Assembly: GCF_014641735.1 (NCBI RefSeq)
Contig: NZ_BMIH01000003.1
Coordinates: forward strand, 248,001 to 312,000
Direction: 5' to 3'
DNA from: Sphingomonas metalli
GTDB lineage: Bacteria; Pseudomonadota; Alphaproteobacteria; Sphingomonadales; Sphingomonadaceae
DNA length: 64,000 bases
The notes under the pieces were generated by a model. That model ran no database searches. It saw only the letters and a program-made list of their open reading frames with translations, and was not told where the DNA came from. A program made the translations under genes and the position numbers. Positions 50,206-58,917 of this stretch are shown here, in pieces (the stretch's first letter is position 1; every line of letters starts with the position of its first letter).

Positions 50206-51111
50206 ATGGCGCCTGCTCGCGACCGCCGCGCAGGCTTCTCGCGGCGACGGCAATATGGACTGTTCTTCGGCTACGTCCTCGCGGTCGCGGGGGCGGTGGT
50301 CGGGGCCGTGCTGCTCGTCGCCAGCCTGTTCAATCCGCCGCTGTTCGCCGCCTTCCGCATGGCGGCGGCGGGAGTGACCGTGCCGGTCTCCTCGGCGCTG
50401 ACGAGCGGCCGGGACCTGGTGTCCGCGGTGCCGGAGGCGATCAACGGCTGGGTCTTCGCCCATGCCGAGAATGCCGCGATGAGGCGCGACCTCGCCGCCG
50501 CCCGCCCGCTGCTGATGCGGGCGCGGTCGATCGCCTATGAGAACAATCGGCTGCGGACGCTGCTGGCGCTGCGCGATCACGCCGCCGACCCCGTGGTCAC
50601 CGCGCGCCTCGTCAGCTCGAGCGCGTCGAGCGGCCGCCGCTTCGCCCTGCTGGACGCCGGCCGCATGCACGGGGTCGAGCCCGGCATGCCCGTCCGCGGA
50701 CCGGAAGGGCTGGTCGGGCGGGTGGTGGAAGCCGGACCCAATGCCGCACGCATCCTGCTCCTGACCGATCCCGCCAGCATCGTGCCCGTCCGCCGCGCCC
50801 GCGACGGCCTGCCCGCGATCGCGGTGGGCCGCGCGGACGGAGCGGTCGACATCCGCTCGGTCAACGCCACCAACGTGCGGTTCCGCAGCGGCGACGTCTT
50901 CGTCACCTCCGGGACCGGGGGGCTCTACGCGCCCGACATGCCGGTCGCCCGCGTGACCGCCGATGCGCTGGACAGCGCCGTCGGCCGCCTTTTCGCCCAG
51001 CCCGATTCGCTCGACTATGCCCTGGTCGAGAAGGCCTATATGCCGCTGCCGCCCGCCGTGCCGGCGGCGGCGCCGACCACGGCAGCGCCGGCGCCCGCCG
51101 AGGCGCCATGA
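50206..51111 (+). CDS. mreC: Rod-shape protein MreC
   Basis: A 301-residue MreC. One membrane helix (GYVLAVAGAVVGAVLLVASL), a periplasmic coiled coil (AENAAMRRDLAAARPLLMRA, then RSIAYENNRLRTLLALRDH), and two beta-barrel halves (GRRFALLDAGRMHGVEPGMP, VTSGTGGLYAPDMPVARVT). The Pro/Ala tail is variable. It links MreB to PBP2 in the elongasome. Ends in an ATGA overlap with mreD. Confidence 0.95.
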   Translation: MAPARDRRAGFSRRRQYGLFFGYVLAVAGAVVGAVLLVASLFNPPLFAAFRMAAAGVTVPVSSALTSGRDLVSAVPEAINGWVFAHAENAAMRRDLAAARPLLMRARSIAYENNRLRTLLALRDHAADPVVTARLVSSSASSGRRFALLDAGRMHGVEPGMPVRGPEGLVGRVVEAGPNAARILLLTDPASIVPVRRARDGLPAIAVGRADGAVDIRSVNATNVRFRSGDVFVTSGTGGLYAPDMPVARVTADALDSAVGRLFAQPDSLDYALVEKAYMPLPPAVPAAAPTTAAPAPAEAP

Positions 51112-51620
51112 GCCCCGCCGATCCCGATCCCTTCGCGCCCGCGTTGCCGCCCGGCCGCGCGCGGGCCTTGCCCTGGGCCAGCGTGCTCGCGGGATCGTTG
51201 CTGACCGCCATTCCGATCGTCGCGAGCGTGCCGATCCTGCCGCCCTTCGGGCTGCTGATGCTGCTGACGTGGCGGCTCCTCGCCCGCTTCGCGCTGCGCC
51301 CCTGGGCGGCGGCGCCGCTCGGCTTCGCCGACGATCTGGTCAGCGGCCAGCCGCTCGGCTCGGCGGTGCTGCTCTGGTCGCTCTGCTTCATCGGCATCGA
51401 GCTGGTCGAGCGCCGCATGGTGTTCCGCGACTTCTGGCAGGACTGGCTGATCGCCAGCGGCGCGATCGTCTTCTGCCTCGCGGTCGGCCGCGTGCTCGCG
51501 CTGCCGGTCGGCGCGCGCGTCGACGGAGCGTTGCTGGCGCAGGCGGCGGCGACCATCCTCCTCTTCCCCGTGTCGACCCGGCTCGTCGCGTGGATCGACC
51601 GCAAGCGGGGCGCGGCATGA
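51108..51620 (+). CDS. mreD: Rod-shape protein MreD
   Basis: A 170-residue polytopic membrane protein. Predicted spans include SVLAGSLLTAIPIVASVPIL and PLGFADDLVSGQPLGSAVLL, the latter holding the 'f.~Gl..Dl~~g.plG' MreD signature, then IASGAIVFCLAVGRVLALPV and LAQAAATILLFPVSTRLVAW. Overlaps mreC and mrdA by ATGA. Assigned from both motif and position in the mre operon. Confidence 0.9.
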   Translation: MSPADPDPFAPALPPGRARALPWASVLAGSLLTAIPIVASVPILPPFGLLMLLTWRLLARFALRPWAAAPLGFADDLVSGQPLGSAVLLWSLCFIGIELVERRMVFRDFWQDWLIASGAIVFCLAVGRVLALPVGARVDGALLAQAAATILLFPVSTRLVAWIDRKRGAA

Positions 51621-53695
51621 AGCGCCAGCCCAAGATCGTCACGCCGGCGATGCAGTCCTACAGCTTCTCGCGTCGCGCCTGGCTGCTCGGCGCGGGCACG
51701 GTCGGCGTCGGCACGCTGCTCGGCGCGCGCATGGCGTGGCTGTCGGTCGCGCAGAACGAGCGCTACAGCCTGCTCGCCGAGAGCAACCGGGTGAACGCGA
51801 CGCTGATCCCGCCGCGGCGCGGCTGGATCGTCGATCGCCACGGCGCGCCGATCGCGAGCAATCGCACCGACTTTCGCGTCGACATCATTCCCGACCGGCT
51901 CGCCGACAAGGATCGCGTGCTCAAGCTGCTCGGCGAGATCCTGCGCCTTCCTGCCGAGGAGCTGGAGCGGGTGCGCGTCGATCTCGATCGCGCCGCGGGC
52001 TTCCAGCCGGTGCAGGTCGCGGAAAATCTGGACTGGGAGCGGTTCGCCGCGGTCAGCGTCCGCCTGCCCGAGCTGCCGGGGGTGCAGCCGACGCGCGGCT
52101 TCGCGCGCCACTATCCCGCCGGCGCGGCGGTCGCGCACCTGACCGGCTATGTCGGCGCGCCCACCGCCGAACAGTTCAAGGCCACGCGCGATCCGCTGCT
52201 GGTCACGCCCGGCTTCAAGCTGGGCAAGGACGGGCTGGAGAAGACGCTCGAACAGCGGCTGCGCGGTCAGGCGGGCGCCAAGCGGGTCGAGGTGACCGCG
52301 CGCGGCAAGCTGGTCGCCGAGCTCGCCACCCGCCCCGACGTGCCCGGCCGTACCGCGCGGCTGACGATCGATGCGGGGCTGCAGGAATATGCCGCGCGCC
52401 GCCTCGGTACCAATTCCGGTTCCGCGGTGGTGATCGACTGCCGCACCGGCGAACTGCTGTGCATGGTGTCGATGCCGGCCTACGACCCCAACAGCTTCTC
52501 CGACGGGATCAGCCATTGGGAATGGCAGATGCTGTCGGACGACGACCACGTCCCGCTGATGAACAAGGTGACGCAGGGCCTCTATCCGCCCGGCTCCACC
52601 GTCAAGCCGATGAACACGCTCGCGCTGATGGCGGCGGGCGTCAGTCCGACCGATCGCGTCCAGTGCAGCGGCGCCCTGCGCGTCGGCACCGGCGTGTTCC
52701 ATTGCCACAAGCGCGGCGGCCACGGGCCGGTCGACATGAAGACCGCGGTGGCCCAGTCCTGCGACATCTATTTCTACGAGATGATCCGCCGCATGGGCTA
52801 TGACCGCATCGCGCCGGTCGCGCGCGAGCTGGGGCTGGGCCAGAAATTCGAGCTGCCCTTTTCCACCCAGCGCTTCGGCACCGTGCCCGACAGCGCGTGG
52901 AAGGCGCGCAAGTACAAGGATCGCTGGACGGTCGCGGACGGACTCAACGCGTCGATCGGACAGGGCTATGTGCTGGCCAATCCGCTCCAGTTGGCGGTGA
53001 TGGCGGCGCGGATCGCGTCGGGCCGGGCGCTCCAGCCCAGCATCCTCGCCGACCGGGTCCATCGCGACGCACCCGACCTGCCGTTCCAGCCGGAGCAGCT
53101 CGACCATGTCCGCGAATCGATGTGGGCGGTGGTCAATGGCGGCGGCACCGGCGCCGCCGCGCGGCTGCTCGTTCCGGGCATGAGCATCGCCGCGAAGACC
53201 GGCACCGCGCAGGTCCGCCGCATCACCATGGCGGAGCGTCGCGGCGGCGTGCTGAAGAACGGCCAGCTGCCCTTCAAGCTGCGCGACCACGCGCTGTTCG
53301 TCTGCTTCGCGCCCTATGAAAACCCGCGCTACGCCGCGGGGATCGTGCTCGAGCATAACGGCCATACCGTCCGCAATCTCGACACGCCGATGATCGGGCG
53401 CGATATCATGACCTGGCTGCTCGACCGCGACCGCGCGATCGCCAGCCTGGCCGAGGTGGAGCCGACCTGGGGCGGCGACATCGCCACCCGCATGGCCGCC
53501 GAGGCTGCCGTCTATCGCGCCGCCCACGCCCCCGCCCCGGCCGCCGCCGCGACCAAGACCGACGCCACTGTGCCGTCCGATGCGCCCGCCGTCGAGCAGG
53601 CCACCGCGGCAGCCAACCAGACCCAGGCCGCGCTGGCGGAGGCGCCCCCCGCCGACACGCCTGCTGGACAAGGCACGACGGAACGCACGCCATGA
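51617..53695 (+). CDS. mrdA: Penicillin-binding protein 2 (elongation transpeptidase)
   Basis: A 692-residue class B PBP. One N-terminal membrane anchor (SRRAWLLGAGTVGVGTLLGA), pedestal domain with RRGWIVDRHGAPIASNRTDF, then the transpeptidase: SxxK in GLYPPGSTVKPMNTLALM (catalytic Ser), the SxN-equivalent SCDIYFYEMI, and KTG in SIAAKTGTAQVRRI. Residues about 615-692 form an Ala/Thr/Pro-rich tail not seen in E. coli PBP2 (633 residues). It cross-links peptidoglycan with RodA during elongation. Confidence 0.97.
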   Translation: MKRQPKIVTPAMQSYSFSRRAWLLGAGTVGVGTLLGARMAWLSVAQNERYSLLAESNRVNATLIPPRRGWIVDRHGAPIASNRTDFRVDIIPDRLADKDRVLKLLGEILRLPAEELERVRVDLDRAAGFQPVQVAENLDWERFAAVSVRLPELPGVQPTRGFARHYPAGAAVAHLTGYVGAPTAEQFKATRDPLLVTPGFKLGKDGLEKTLEQRLRGQAGAKRVEVTARGKLVAELATRPDVPGRTARLTIDAGLQEYAARRLGTNSGSAVVIDCRTGELLCMVSMPAYDPNSFSDGISHWEWQMLSDDDHVPLMNKVTQGLYPPGSTVKPMNTLALMAAGVSPTDRVQCSGALRVGTGVFHCHKRGGHGPVDMKTAVAQSCDIYFYEMIRRMGYDRIAPVARELGLGQKFELPFSTQRFGTVPDSAWKARKYKDRWTVADGLNASIGQGYVLANPLQLAVMAARIASGRALQPSILADRVHRDAPDLPFQPEQLDHVRESMWAVVNGGGTGAAARLLVPGMSIAAKTGTAQVRRITMAERRGGVLKNGQLPFKLRDHALFVCFAPYENPRYAAGIVLEHNGHTVRNLDTPMIGRDIMTWLLDRDRAIASLAEVEPTWGGDIATRMAAEAAVYRAAHAPAPAAAATKTDATVPSDAPAVEQATAAANQTQAALAEAPPADTPAGQGTTERTP

Positions 53696-54804
53696 CGACG
53701 CGCCTGATCCCCGAACCGCTGGCGCAATTGCCCTGGCGCATCCTGCTGCTGGTCGCCGCGATCAACGGCTTCGGGCTGCTGATGCTCTATTCGGCGGCGG
53801 GCGGCAGCATGATGCCCTGGGCGCTTCCGCAGGGCATCCGCTTCTGCGTCTTCCTGACGGGTGCCATCATCGTCTCGCGCGTGCCGGAGGACTGGCTGCG
53901 CCACGGCGCCATGCCCGCCTATGCCGTCCTGCTCCTGATGCTGATCGGCGTCGAGCTGCTCGGCCATGTCTCGGGCGGCAGCCAGCGCTGGCTCAACCTC
54001 GGCTTCGGCTTCCGCCTGCAACCCTCGGAGCTGATGAAGCTGGCGATCGTGCTGGCGGTGGCGCGCTTCTACGAGATGCTGCCCTCTGGCGAGACGCGCA
54101 CCTTCGGCGCGGTGTGGCCGGCGGCGGTGCTGATCGGCTTGCCGGCGGCCTTCGTCATGCTCCAGCCCGACCTCGGCACCGCCCTGATGATCTGCGCGGG
54201 CGGGGCGACGGTGATGTTCCTGGCCGGGGTGCCGCTGCGGCTGTTCATCGGCGGCGCGCTGGGACTGGCGGTGGCCGCGCCGCTGGCGGTCAATTTCCTG
54301 CTCCACGACTATCAGCGCAACCGGATCCTGATCTTCCTCGATCCCGAAAGCGATCCGCTCGGCACCGGCTATCATATCAGCCAGTCGAAGATCGCGATCG
54401 GCTCGGGCGGGATCTGGGGCAAGGGCTTCCTCAACGGCACGCAGAGCCATCTCGACTATCTACCGGAGGGACATACCGACTTCGCCTTCGCGACGATGGC
54501 CGAGGAATGGGGGCTGGTCGGCGGCGTGCTGCTGATCGCCGCCTTCCTGCTGGTGATCCGCTGGGGCATCGATGTCGGCCAGCGCGCCAACAGCCGCTTC
54601 GCCAAGCTGACCGCGGCGGGGCTGTCGATGACGATCTTCTTCTACGTCGCGATCAACCTTTCCATGGTGATGGGCCTGGCGCCGGTCGTCGGCATTCCGC
54701 TGCCGCTGTTCAGCAACGGCGGCTCGGCGCAGATGACCGTGTTGCTGTGCCTCGGCATCCTGATGGCGATCGACCGGCAGAACCGCCGCCGGCCGCAATG
54801 GTAG
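53692..54804 (+). CDS. rodA: Peptidoglycan glycosyltransferase RodA
   Basis: A 370-residue SEDS glycosyltransferase with about 10 membrane spans. Diagnostic parts: GGSQRWLNLGFGFRLQPSEL, MLQPDLGTALMICAGGATVM (catalytic-site DLGT), the extracytoplasmic loop with HISQSKIAIGSGGIWGKGFL, then THLDYLPEGHTDF-like QSHLDYLPEGHTDFAFATMA, and VGIPLPLFSNGGSAQMTVLL. Final gene of the mre operon; a hairpin and tRNA-Lys follow. Confidence 0.97.
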   Translation: MTTRLIPEPLAQLPWRILLLVAAINGFGLLMLYSAAGGSMMPWALPQGIRFCVFLTGAIIVSRVPEDWLRHGAMPAYAVLLLMLIGVELLGHVSGGSQRWLNLGFGFRLQPSELMKLAIVLAVARFYEMLPSGETRTFGAVWPAAVLIGLPAAFVMLQPDLGTALMICAGGATVMFLAGVPLRLFIGGALGLAVAAPLAVNFLLHDYQRNRILIFLDPESDPLGTGYHISQSKIAIGSGGIWGKGFLNGTQSHLDYLPEGHTDFAFATMAEEWGLVGGVLLIAAFLLVIRWGIDVGQRANSRFAKLTAAGLSMTIFFYVAINLSMVMGLAPVVGIPLPLFSNGGSAQMTVLLCLGILMAIDRQNRRRPQW

Positions 54805-54811
54805 GCGAAAA

Positions 54812-54840
54812 GCGCAGCCTCCCCAAAAAAGGGGTTGCGC
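54812..54840 (+). terminator. Hairpin downstream of rodA
   Basis: GCGCAGCCTCCCC (54812-54824) and GGGGTTGCGC (54831-54840) around AAAAAA form an imperfect stem just after the rodA stop. There is no T-run after it, so it may be a weak or processed end of the mre transcript. Confidence 0.35.
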
Positions 54841-54916
54841 CCCGCGCGAACGATGGTAACAGCGCGGCTCCCGACGCGGGGCGGGCGGCATCGCCGACGC
54901 CCCCGATCGCCGGAAC

Positions 54917-54992
<76 letters not shown>

Positions 54993-55062
54993 TCCTCCCT
55001 CGCGAGACCTGACCGGCCGCTGGCCGCTGGACAGAGGCCGTCGCGGCGGCCAAGTTACATCC

Positions 55063-56022
55063 ATGTCAGTACCTCCCGTCCTCGGCCGGTTGCGGCTGCC
55101 GGTCATCGGCTCGCCGCTCTTCATCATCTCCACCCCCGATCTCGTCATCGCCCAATGCAAGGCGGGGATCGTCGGCTCCTTCCCCGCGCTCAACGCGCGG
55201 CCGGCCGCGCTGCTCGACGAGTGGCTGCACCGGATCACCGAAGAGCTCACCGCGCATAATCGCGATCATCCGGATCGCCCCGCGGCGCCCTTTGCGGTCA
55301 ACCAGATCGTCCACCGCTCCAACGACCGTCTGGAGGCGGATCTGGCGACCTGCGCCAAATGGCAGGTGCCGATCGTGATCACCTCGCTGGGCGCGCGCGA
55401 GGATCTCAACGCGGCGGTGCATGGCTGGGGCGGGATCACGCTCCACGACGTCATCGACGACCGCTTCGCCCGCAAGGCGGTGGAGAAGGGCGCAGACGGG
55501 CTGATCGCGGTCGCGGCGGGCGCGGGCGGCCATGCCGGACGCCAGTCGCCCTTCGCGCTGGTGCAGGAGATCCGCGACTGGTTCGACGGTCCGCTCGCGC
55601 TGTCGGGCGCGATCGCGACCGGCGCGGCGATCCTCGCGGCGCGGGCGATGGGCGCGGATTTCGCCTATATCGGCTCGCCCTTCATCGCCACCGACGAGGC
55701 GAATGCGGCGCCCGACTACAAGCAGGGCATCGTCGACGGGCGAGCCGCCGACATCGTCTATTCGGACCTCTTCACCGGCGTGCACGGCAATTACCTGCGT
55801 CAGTCGATCGCGGCGGCCGGGCTCGATCCGGACAATCTGCCGGCCGGCGACGTCAGGACGATGAATTTCGGCGGCGGCAACGGGAGCAAGGCCAAGGCCT
55901 GGCGCGACATCTGGGGCGCGGGTCAGGGCATCGGCGCAGTGCAGGCGATCGAGCCGGTTGCGGCGCGGATCGACCGGCTGGACGCGGAATATCGGGCGGC
56001 GCTCGCGCGCATCGCGGGATAG
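55063..56022 (+). CDS. Nitronate monooxygenase / 2-nitropropane dioxygenase-like
   Basis: A 319-residue FMN-dependent NMO-family protein. TIM-barrel motifs: LRLPVIGSPLFIISTPDLVI, GIVGSFPALNARPAALLDEW, then FAVNQIVHRSNDRLEADLAT, GLIAVAAGAGGHAGRQSPFA (the GAGGHAG FMN phosphate region) and LSGAIATGAAILAARAMGAD with FAYIGSPFIAT. It detoxifies alkyl nitronates in characterised relatives, but many members have unknown substrates. It is next to DUF1465/DUF465 genes, an arrangement common in sphingomonads. Confidence 0.9.
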   Translation: MSVPPVLGRLRLPVIGSPLFIISTPDLVIAQCKAGIVGSFPALNARPAALLDEWLHRITEELTAHNRDHPDRPAAPFAVNQIVHRSNDRLEADLATCAKWQVPIVITSLGAREDLNAAVHGWGGITLHDVIDDRFARKAVEKGADGLIAVAAGAGGHAGRQSPFALVQEIRDWFDGPLALSGAIATGAAILAARAMGADFAYIGSPFIATDEANAAPDYKQGIVDGRAADIVYSDLFTGVHGNYLRQSIAAAGLDPDNLPAGDVRTMNFGGGNGSKAKAWRDIWGAGQGIGAVQAIEPVAARIDRLDAEYRAALARIAG

Positions 56023-56062
56023 GCGTCGGCGATCGGCAAACGCCCCGCACACGCGTGCGGCA

Positions 56063-56515
56063 TCACCCGCGCAGGTCGACCGCCAGCCGCTGCTGCAGGG
56101 CGCGCGCCGGACTCGCCGGGCGAGGACCCGCGATCATCGCGACGTCGAGCGCGCCGGCGCGGCGATAGAGCGCCTCCCCGATCGCGATCAGCGCGCGCGC
56201 CGCATCGGGCAGGCGCAGGCGCACCGAGTCGCTCGTCTCGGGAAGGGCCGGCAGCCGTCCCGGTCCGCTGTCCACTTCGCCCGCCGCCCAGGCGCGATGG
56301 CCGAGCAGCCAGGCGAGCAGGTGCATCAGCCGAGTCGTCAGCCGCAGCGACTCGCAGCTGAGCAGCACGCCGGTCATCGGATCGAGATGGGCCGCGTCGA
56401 TCGGCGACTGGTGCTCGCAATAGTGCCGCATCTCGTCCGCCAGCACCATCGCCTCGCTATAGACCGACTCGATCAGGTGGCGGTGCATTTCCGGCAAGGG
56501 GTGTTCGTGCGACAT
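56063..56515 (-). CDS. DUF1465 family protein
   Basis: A 150-residue alpha-helical protein matching DUF1465: HLIESVYSEAMVLADEMRHY in the N-terminal helix, then LSCESLRLTTRLMHLLAWLL, and a second half LRLPDAARALIAIGEALYRR. The family is restricted to alphaproteobacteria and has no established function. Leftward, with a DUF465 gene 90 bases upstream on the same strand. Confidence 0.88.
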   Translation of the reverse strand: MSHEHPLPEMHRHLIESVYSEAMVLADEMRHYCEHQSPIDAAHLDPMTGVLLSCESLRLTTRLMHLLAWLLGHRAWAAGEVDSGPGRLPALPETSDSVRLRLPDAARALIAIGEALYRRAGALDVAMIAGPRPASPARALQQRLAVDLRG

Positions 56516-56605
56516 GGCCGGAGGAATGACATGCGCTGCACCGCGCGGAAAGCTCCGTTCCGGATCCGTCCTGTCCCGATCGGGGGCGGGTGGGACGCTC
56601 GGGAA

Positions 56606-56803
56606 TCAGGCGATAATATCCGGCAGCAGCTGATCCTCGAGCACCGAAATCTCGTCGCGCAGCCGAAGCTTGCGCTTCTTCAGCCGGGCGACCTGCAACT
56701 GATCGGGCACCCCTGCGCCCTCCAGCGCGGCGATCGCCGCATCGAGGTCGCGATGCTCCAGCCGCAAAGCGTCCAGCCTGTCCCTGATCTGCGCTTCGTC
56801 CAC
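56606..56803 (-). CDS. DUF465/YdcH-like small coiled-coil protein
   Basis: A 65-residue basic/acidic helical protein. The DUF465 pattern is clear: RLDALRLEHRDLDAAIAALE then LQVARLKKRKLRLRDEISVL with the 'lkkrKL.LrDei..le' signature. Likely a coiled-coil hairpin. Divergent from a second DUF465 gene 157 bases to the right. Function unknown. Confidence 0.88.
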   Translation of the reverse strand: MDEAQIRDRLDALRLEHRDLDAAIAALEGAGVPDQLQVARLKKRKLRLRDEISVLEDQLLPDIIA

Positions 56804-56960
56804 CCCGCCCTCCAGCGCGCCCGTTTAGCGTGTGCGCGGGGCGGCGGCGAGCCCCGAAACACGATCGGCGATGGAAAGGCACGGCCGGTCGCGGACACCG
56901 GCGACAACTGCTCCTTTCGGTGGTTTACTGGTTTCCCTCGCAAGCACAGGAGATCTGCCC

Positions 56961-57122
56961 ATGCAGTCGACCACCGCGCATCAGACCGCGCTGGCAACCA
57001 AGCACGCGACGCTTGACCGCTATATCGCCGAAGAGCAGCACCGTCCGCATCCCGACGCGATCCGCTTGGCCGACCTGAAGAAGCAGAAGCTGAGGCTGAA
57101 GGAGGAGATCATCAGCCTGTAA
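56961..57122 (+). CDS. DUF465/YdcH-like small coiled-coil protein (second copy)
   Basis: A 53-residue helical protein, LATKHATLDRYIAEEQHRPH then LADLKKQKLRLKEEIISL, of the same DUF465 type as its divergent neighbour. AGGAGATCTGCCC before the ATG is a strong ribosome site and sets the start; earlier in-frame ATGs are rejected. The LKKQKLRLKEEI end matches the LKKRKLRLRDEI of the other copy, so the two are probably paralogues. Confidence 0.85.
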   Translation: MQSTTAHQTALATKHATLDRYIAEEQHRPHPDAIRLADLKKQKLRLKEEIISL

Positions 57123-57173
57123 TCCGATGCGGGTGCCGGTCCGTCGGGCCGGCGCCCCCTTTCGCGGGCGCTC

Positions 57174-57509
57174 TCAGCCGGCCGAGCGCGCGGCGTTGAC
57201 CAGCGCAATATCGATCGGCCGCGACAGCGCGACGCCGATCCGGCCCTCGGTGCTCCAGGCCACGGTGCCGTCGACTTCACCCACACCCGGCAGACTGATC
57301 GTGATCGCCGTGCCGCTGGCGATATGCTCGCCGGGTTCCGCCATCAGCCCCCGTTCGGACAGGTTGCGAATCCGCACCTGCCGCTCCTCGCCGCCGCCGA
57401 TCCGCAGGCCGGCGGTCATCAGCATGCCGGTGCGCAGTTGCGCGCGCTGCTCGGCGCCGTCCTGTTCCGCTTCCGGCTTTGCGCCCGTATCGCGAAGATG
57501 GCCCTGCAT
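57174..57509 (-). CDS. PilZ-domain protein
   Basis: A 111-residue single PilZ domain. The R-x-x-x-R-like front is weak (EERQVRIRNLSERGLMAEPG), with the conserved 'V.nlS~~Gl~~~' segment, a strand block TAITISLPGVGEVDGTVAWS, and TEGRIGVALSRPIDIALVNA at the end. PilZ domains bind cyclic-di-GMP, but the arginine motif here is not classical, so binding is uncertain. Convergent with the second DUF465 gene. Confidence 0.75.
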   Translation of the reverse strand: MQGHLRDTGAKPEAEQDGAEQRAQLRTGMLMTAGLRIGGGEERQVRIRNLSERGLMAEPGEHIASGTAITISLPGVGEVDGTVAWSTEGRIGVALSRPIDIALVNAARSAG

Positions 57510-57595
57510 GACGTATGCGTCCCGTTGGTTAGGTCAGTGGAGTCACAACGACGAAGACCGAAACTAGTCTCCAGAAATGACCAGAGCTTTAAGGA

Positions 57596-58051
57596 CTATT
57601 CGTCCCGCGAGACCTTTTCGTGCCGCTCGTGCCGCTCCTGCGCCTCGACGGTCATGGTCGCGATCGGCCGGGCTTCGAGCCGGGCGAGGCTGATCGGCTC
57701 GCCGGTCACCTCGCAATAGCCATATTCGCCCTCCTCGATCCGGCGGAGCGCAGCATCGATCTTGCTGATCAGCTTGCGCTGCCGGTCGCGGGTGCGCAGC
57801 TCGATCGACCAGTCGGTCTCGCTCGAGGCCCGGTCGGTCAGGTCCGCCTCGCGCAGCGGATCGAGCTGGAGCTGGGACAGCGTACCCTGCGATTCCAGCA
57901 GGATCGCCTCTTTCCAGCGGATCAGCTTGTCGCGGAAATAGGCCTGCTGCCGCGGATTCATGAACGGCTCGTCGGCTGAGGGCCGATAGCCGTCGTCATT
58001 GGCCGGCGGCTGGCCGGTGGAAGGGTCTACGCGATCAAAAGCCGTCGCCAT
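57596..58051 (-). CDS. dksA: DksA-type transcription factor
   Basis: A 151-residue DksA, which binds the RNA polymerase secondary channel and, with ppGpp, adjusts rRNA and stress promoters. The coiled-coil is FMNPRQQAYFRDKLIRWKEA to SWSIELRTRDRQRKLISKID-like residues (TDWSIELRTRDRQRKLISKI), with the tip SSETDW. The zinc finger position reads YGYCEVTGEPISLARLEARP and keeps only one of the four cysteines, as in the zinc-independent alphaproteobacterial form. Start at 58051 before MATAFDRV; earlier Met at 58078 is possible. Confidence 0.93.
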   Translation of the reverse strand: MATAFDRVDPSTGQPPANDDGYRPSADEPFMNPRQQAYFRDKLIRWKEAILLESQGTLSQLQLDPLREADLTDRASSETDWSIELRTRDRQRKLISKIDAALRRIEEGEYGYCEVTGEPISLARLEARPIATMTVEAQERHERHEKVSRDE

Positions 58052-58250
58052 GCCGATCTCCCTTCGGCCCGGCGGCAAATACTTCGCCGTCTGCTGGGCC
58101 GCCCCCTAGATGCGCGCCCTATAGTCCGGGTGGGGGATGGCGCGCAAGCGAGGCTTGGGCGCGGTAAAGTCCGGTTTTCCCGCGATTGTTGCGCCCGCGC
58201 GACAGCGCCGCCAGCGCCCCGGCCGGGGCACGGGCGGCGCGCGCGATCGC

Positions 58251-58766
58251 TCAGGCGGCGGCGATCGCCTGTTCGATATCCGAAATCGGATGGCCGGTCA
58301 GATCCTTGCCCAGTTCGCCCGCCAGCCGGTTGCTGACTTCCTTGTGGTAGTGCTTGCGCAGCTCGCCGAGCGTCCGGGGCGGCGCGACGATGATCAGCTT
58401 CTCGAACTCGTTGGCGAGCGCCCGCTGCTTCAGCATGTCGGCGGCCTCCGCCGCGAAGCGGTCTTCCTCCAGCTGGTGGAAGTCGGTTTCGCCCAGCGAC
58501 CCGCGCGAGGCGGCGAACTGTGCGCCCTGCCCGCCGCCGCCCGCCTGGTTCGATCCGCCCTGCGCGATCGGCGGCGCGCCCGCGCCCGACTGGGTCGAAC
58601 GGGCCGCGCCCGCCGCATCGGTCTTCTGCTCCGAATCGCGCGGATTGGGGTGTTCCTCGGCATGTTCGACCGTCAGATTGGGATAGTCGGCATCGCCCTC
58701 GTTGCGCAGGAACAGCAGCTTGCGCCCGTCGGCGACGAGGACGACCGTATTATGGTCCAGATGCAT
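58251..58766 (-). CDS. Host-attachment-like protein (bacterial eRF1-like)
   Basis: A 171-residue protein of the 'host attachment' (baeRF) family. Residues 1-17 NTVVLVADGRKLLFLRNEGD and the late segment EFEKLIIVAPPRTLGELRKH with LGKDLTGHPISDIEQAIAAA are family conserved. The middle is low complexity (GAGAPPIAQGGSNQAGGGGQ), probably a loop. Role in attachment is an old annotation; the fold resembles release factor eRF1. Start at 58766 is set by AGGAGAGAGCCGCC; the sequence further upstream holds the parS-like palindrome. Confidence 0.83.
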   Translation of the reverse strand: MHLDHNTVVLVADGRKLLFLRNEGDADYPNLTVEHAEEHPNPRDSEQKTDAAGAARSTQSGAGAPPIAQGGSNQAGGGGQGAQFAASRGSLGETDFHQLEEDRFAAEAADMLKQRALANEFEKLIIVAPPRTLGELRKHYHKEVSNRLAGELGKDLTGHPISDIEQAIAAA

Positions 58767-58839
58767 GGCGGCTCTCTCCTGATCGTGAATGTCCGCCGGG
58801 TGAACGCCCGCATCCGCACGAGGGTTGCGCGCGGTGGAA

Positions 58840-58855
58840 TGTTCCACGTGGAACA
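58840..58855. promoter_or_regulatory. parS-like chromosome partition site
   Basis: TGTTCCACGTGGAACA is a perfect 16-bp palindrome in the intergenic gap between the host-attachment gene and serS. It matches the parS consensus (TGTTTCACGTGAAACA in Bacillus; TTCCACGTGGAA forms are usual in alphaproteobacteria) to which ParB binds. Only one copy was noticed in the window. Confidence 0.8.
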
Positions 58856-58917
58856 ATTAGGGAACACGTCCGCGTCCGGGTTGCGTGGCCGCGGGCCCGC
58901 CGCCATAGCGTGCCGCC

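Noticed and set aside
50903..53671. A 922-codon open frame opposite mreD-mrdA
   Set aside because: Antisense shadow; the + strand holds the complete PBP2 with SxxK and KTG motifs.
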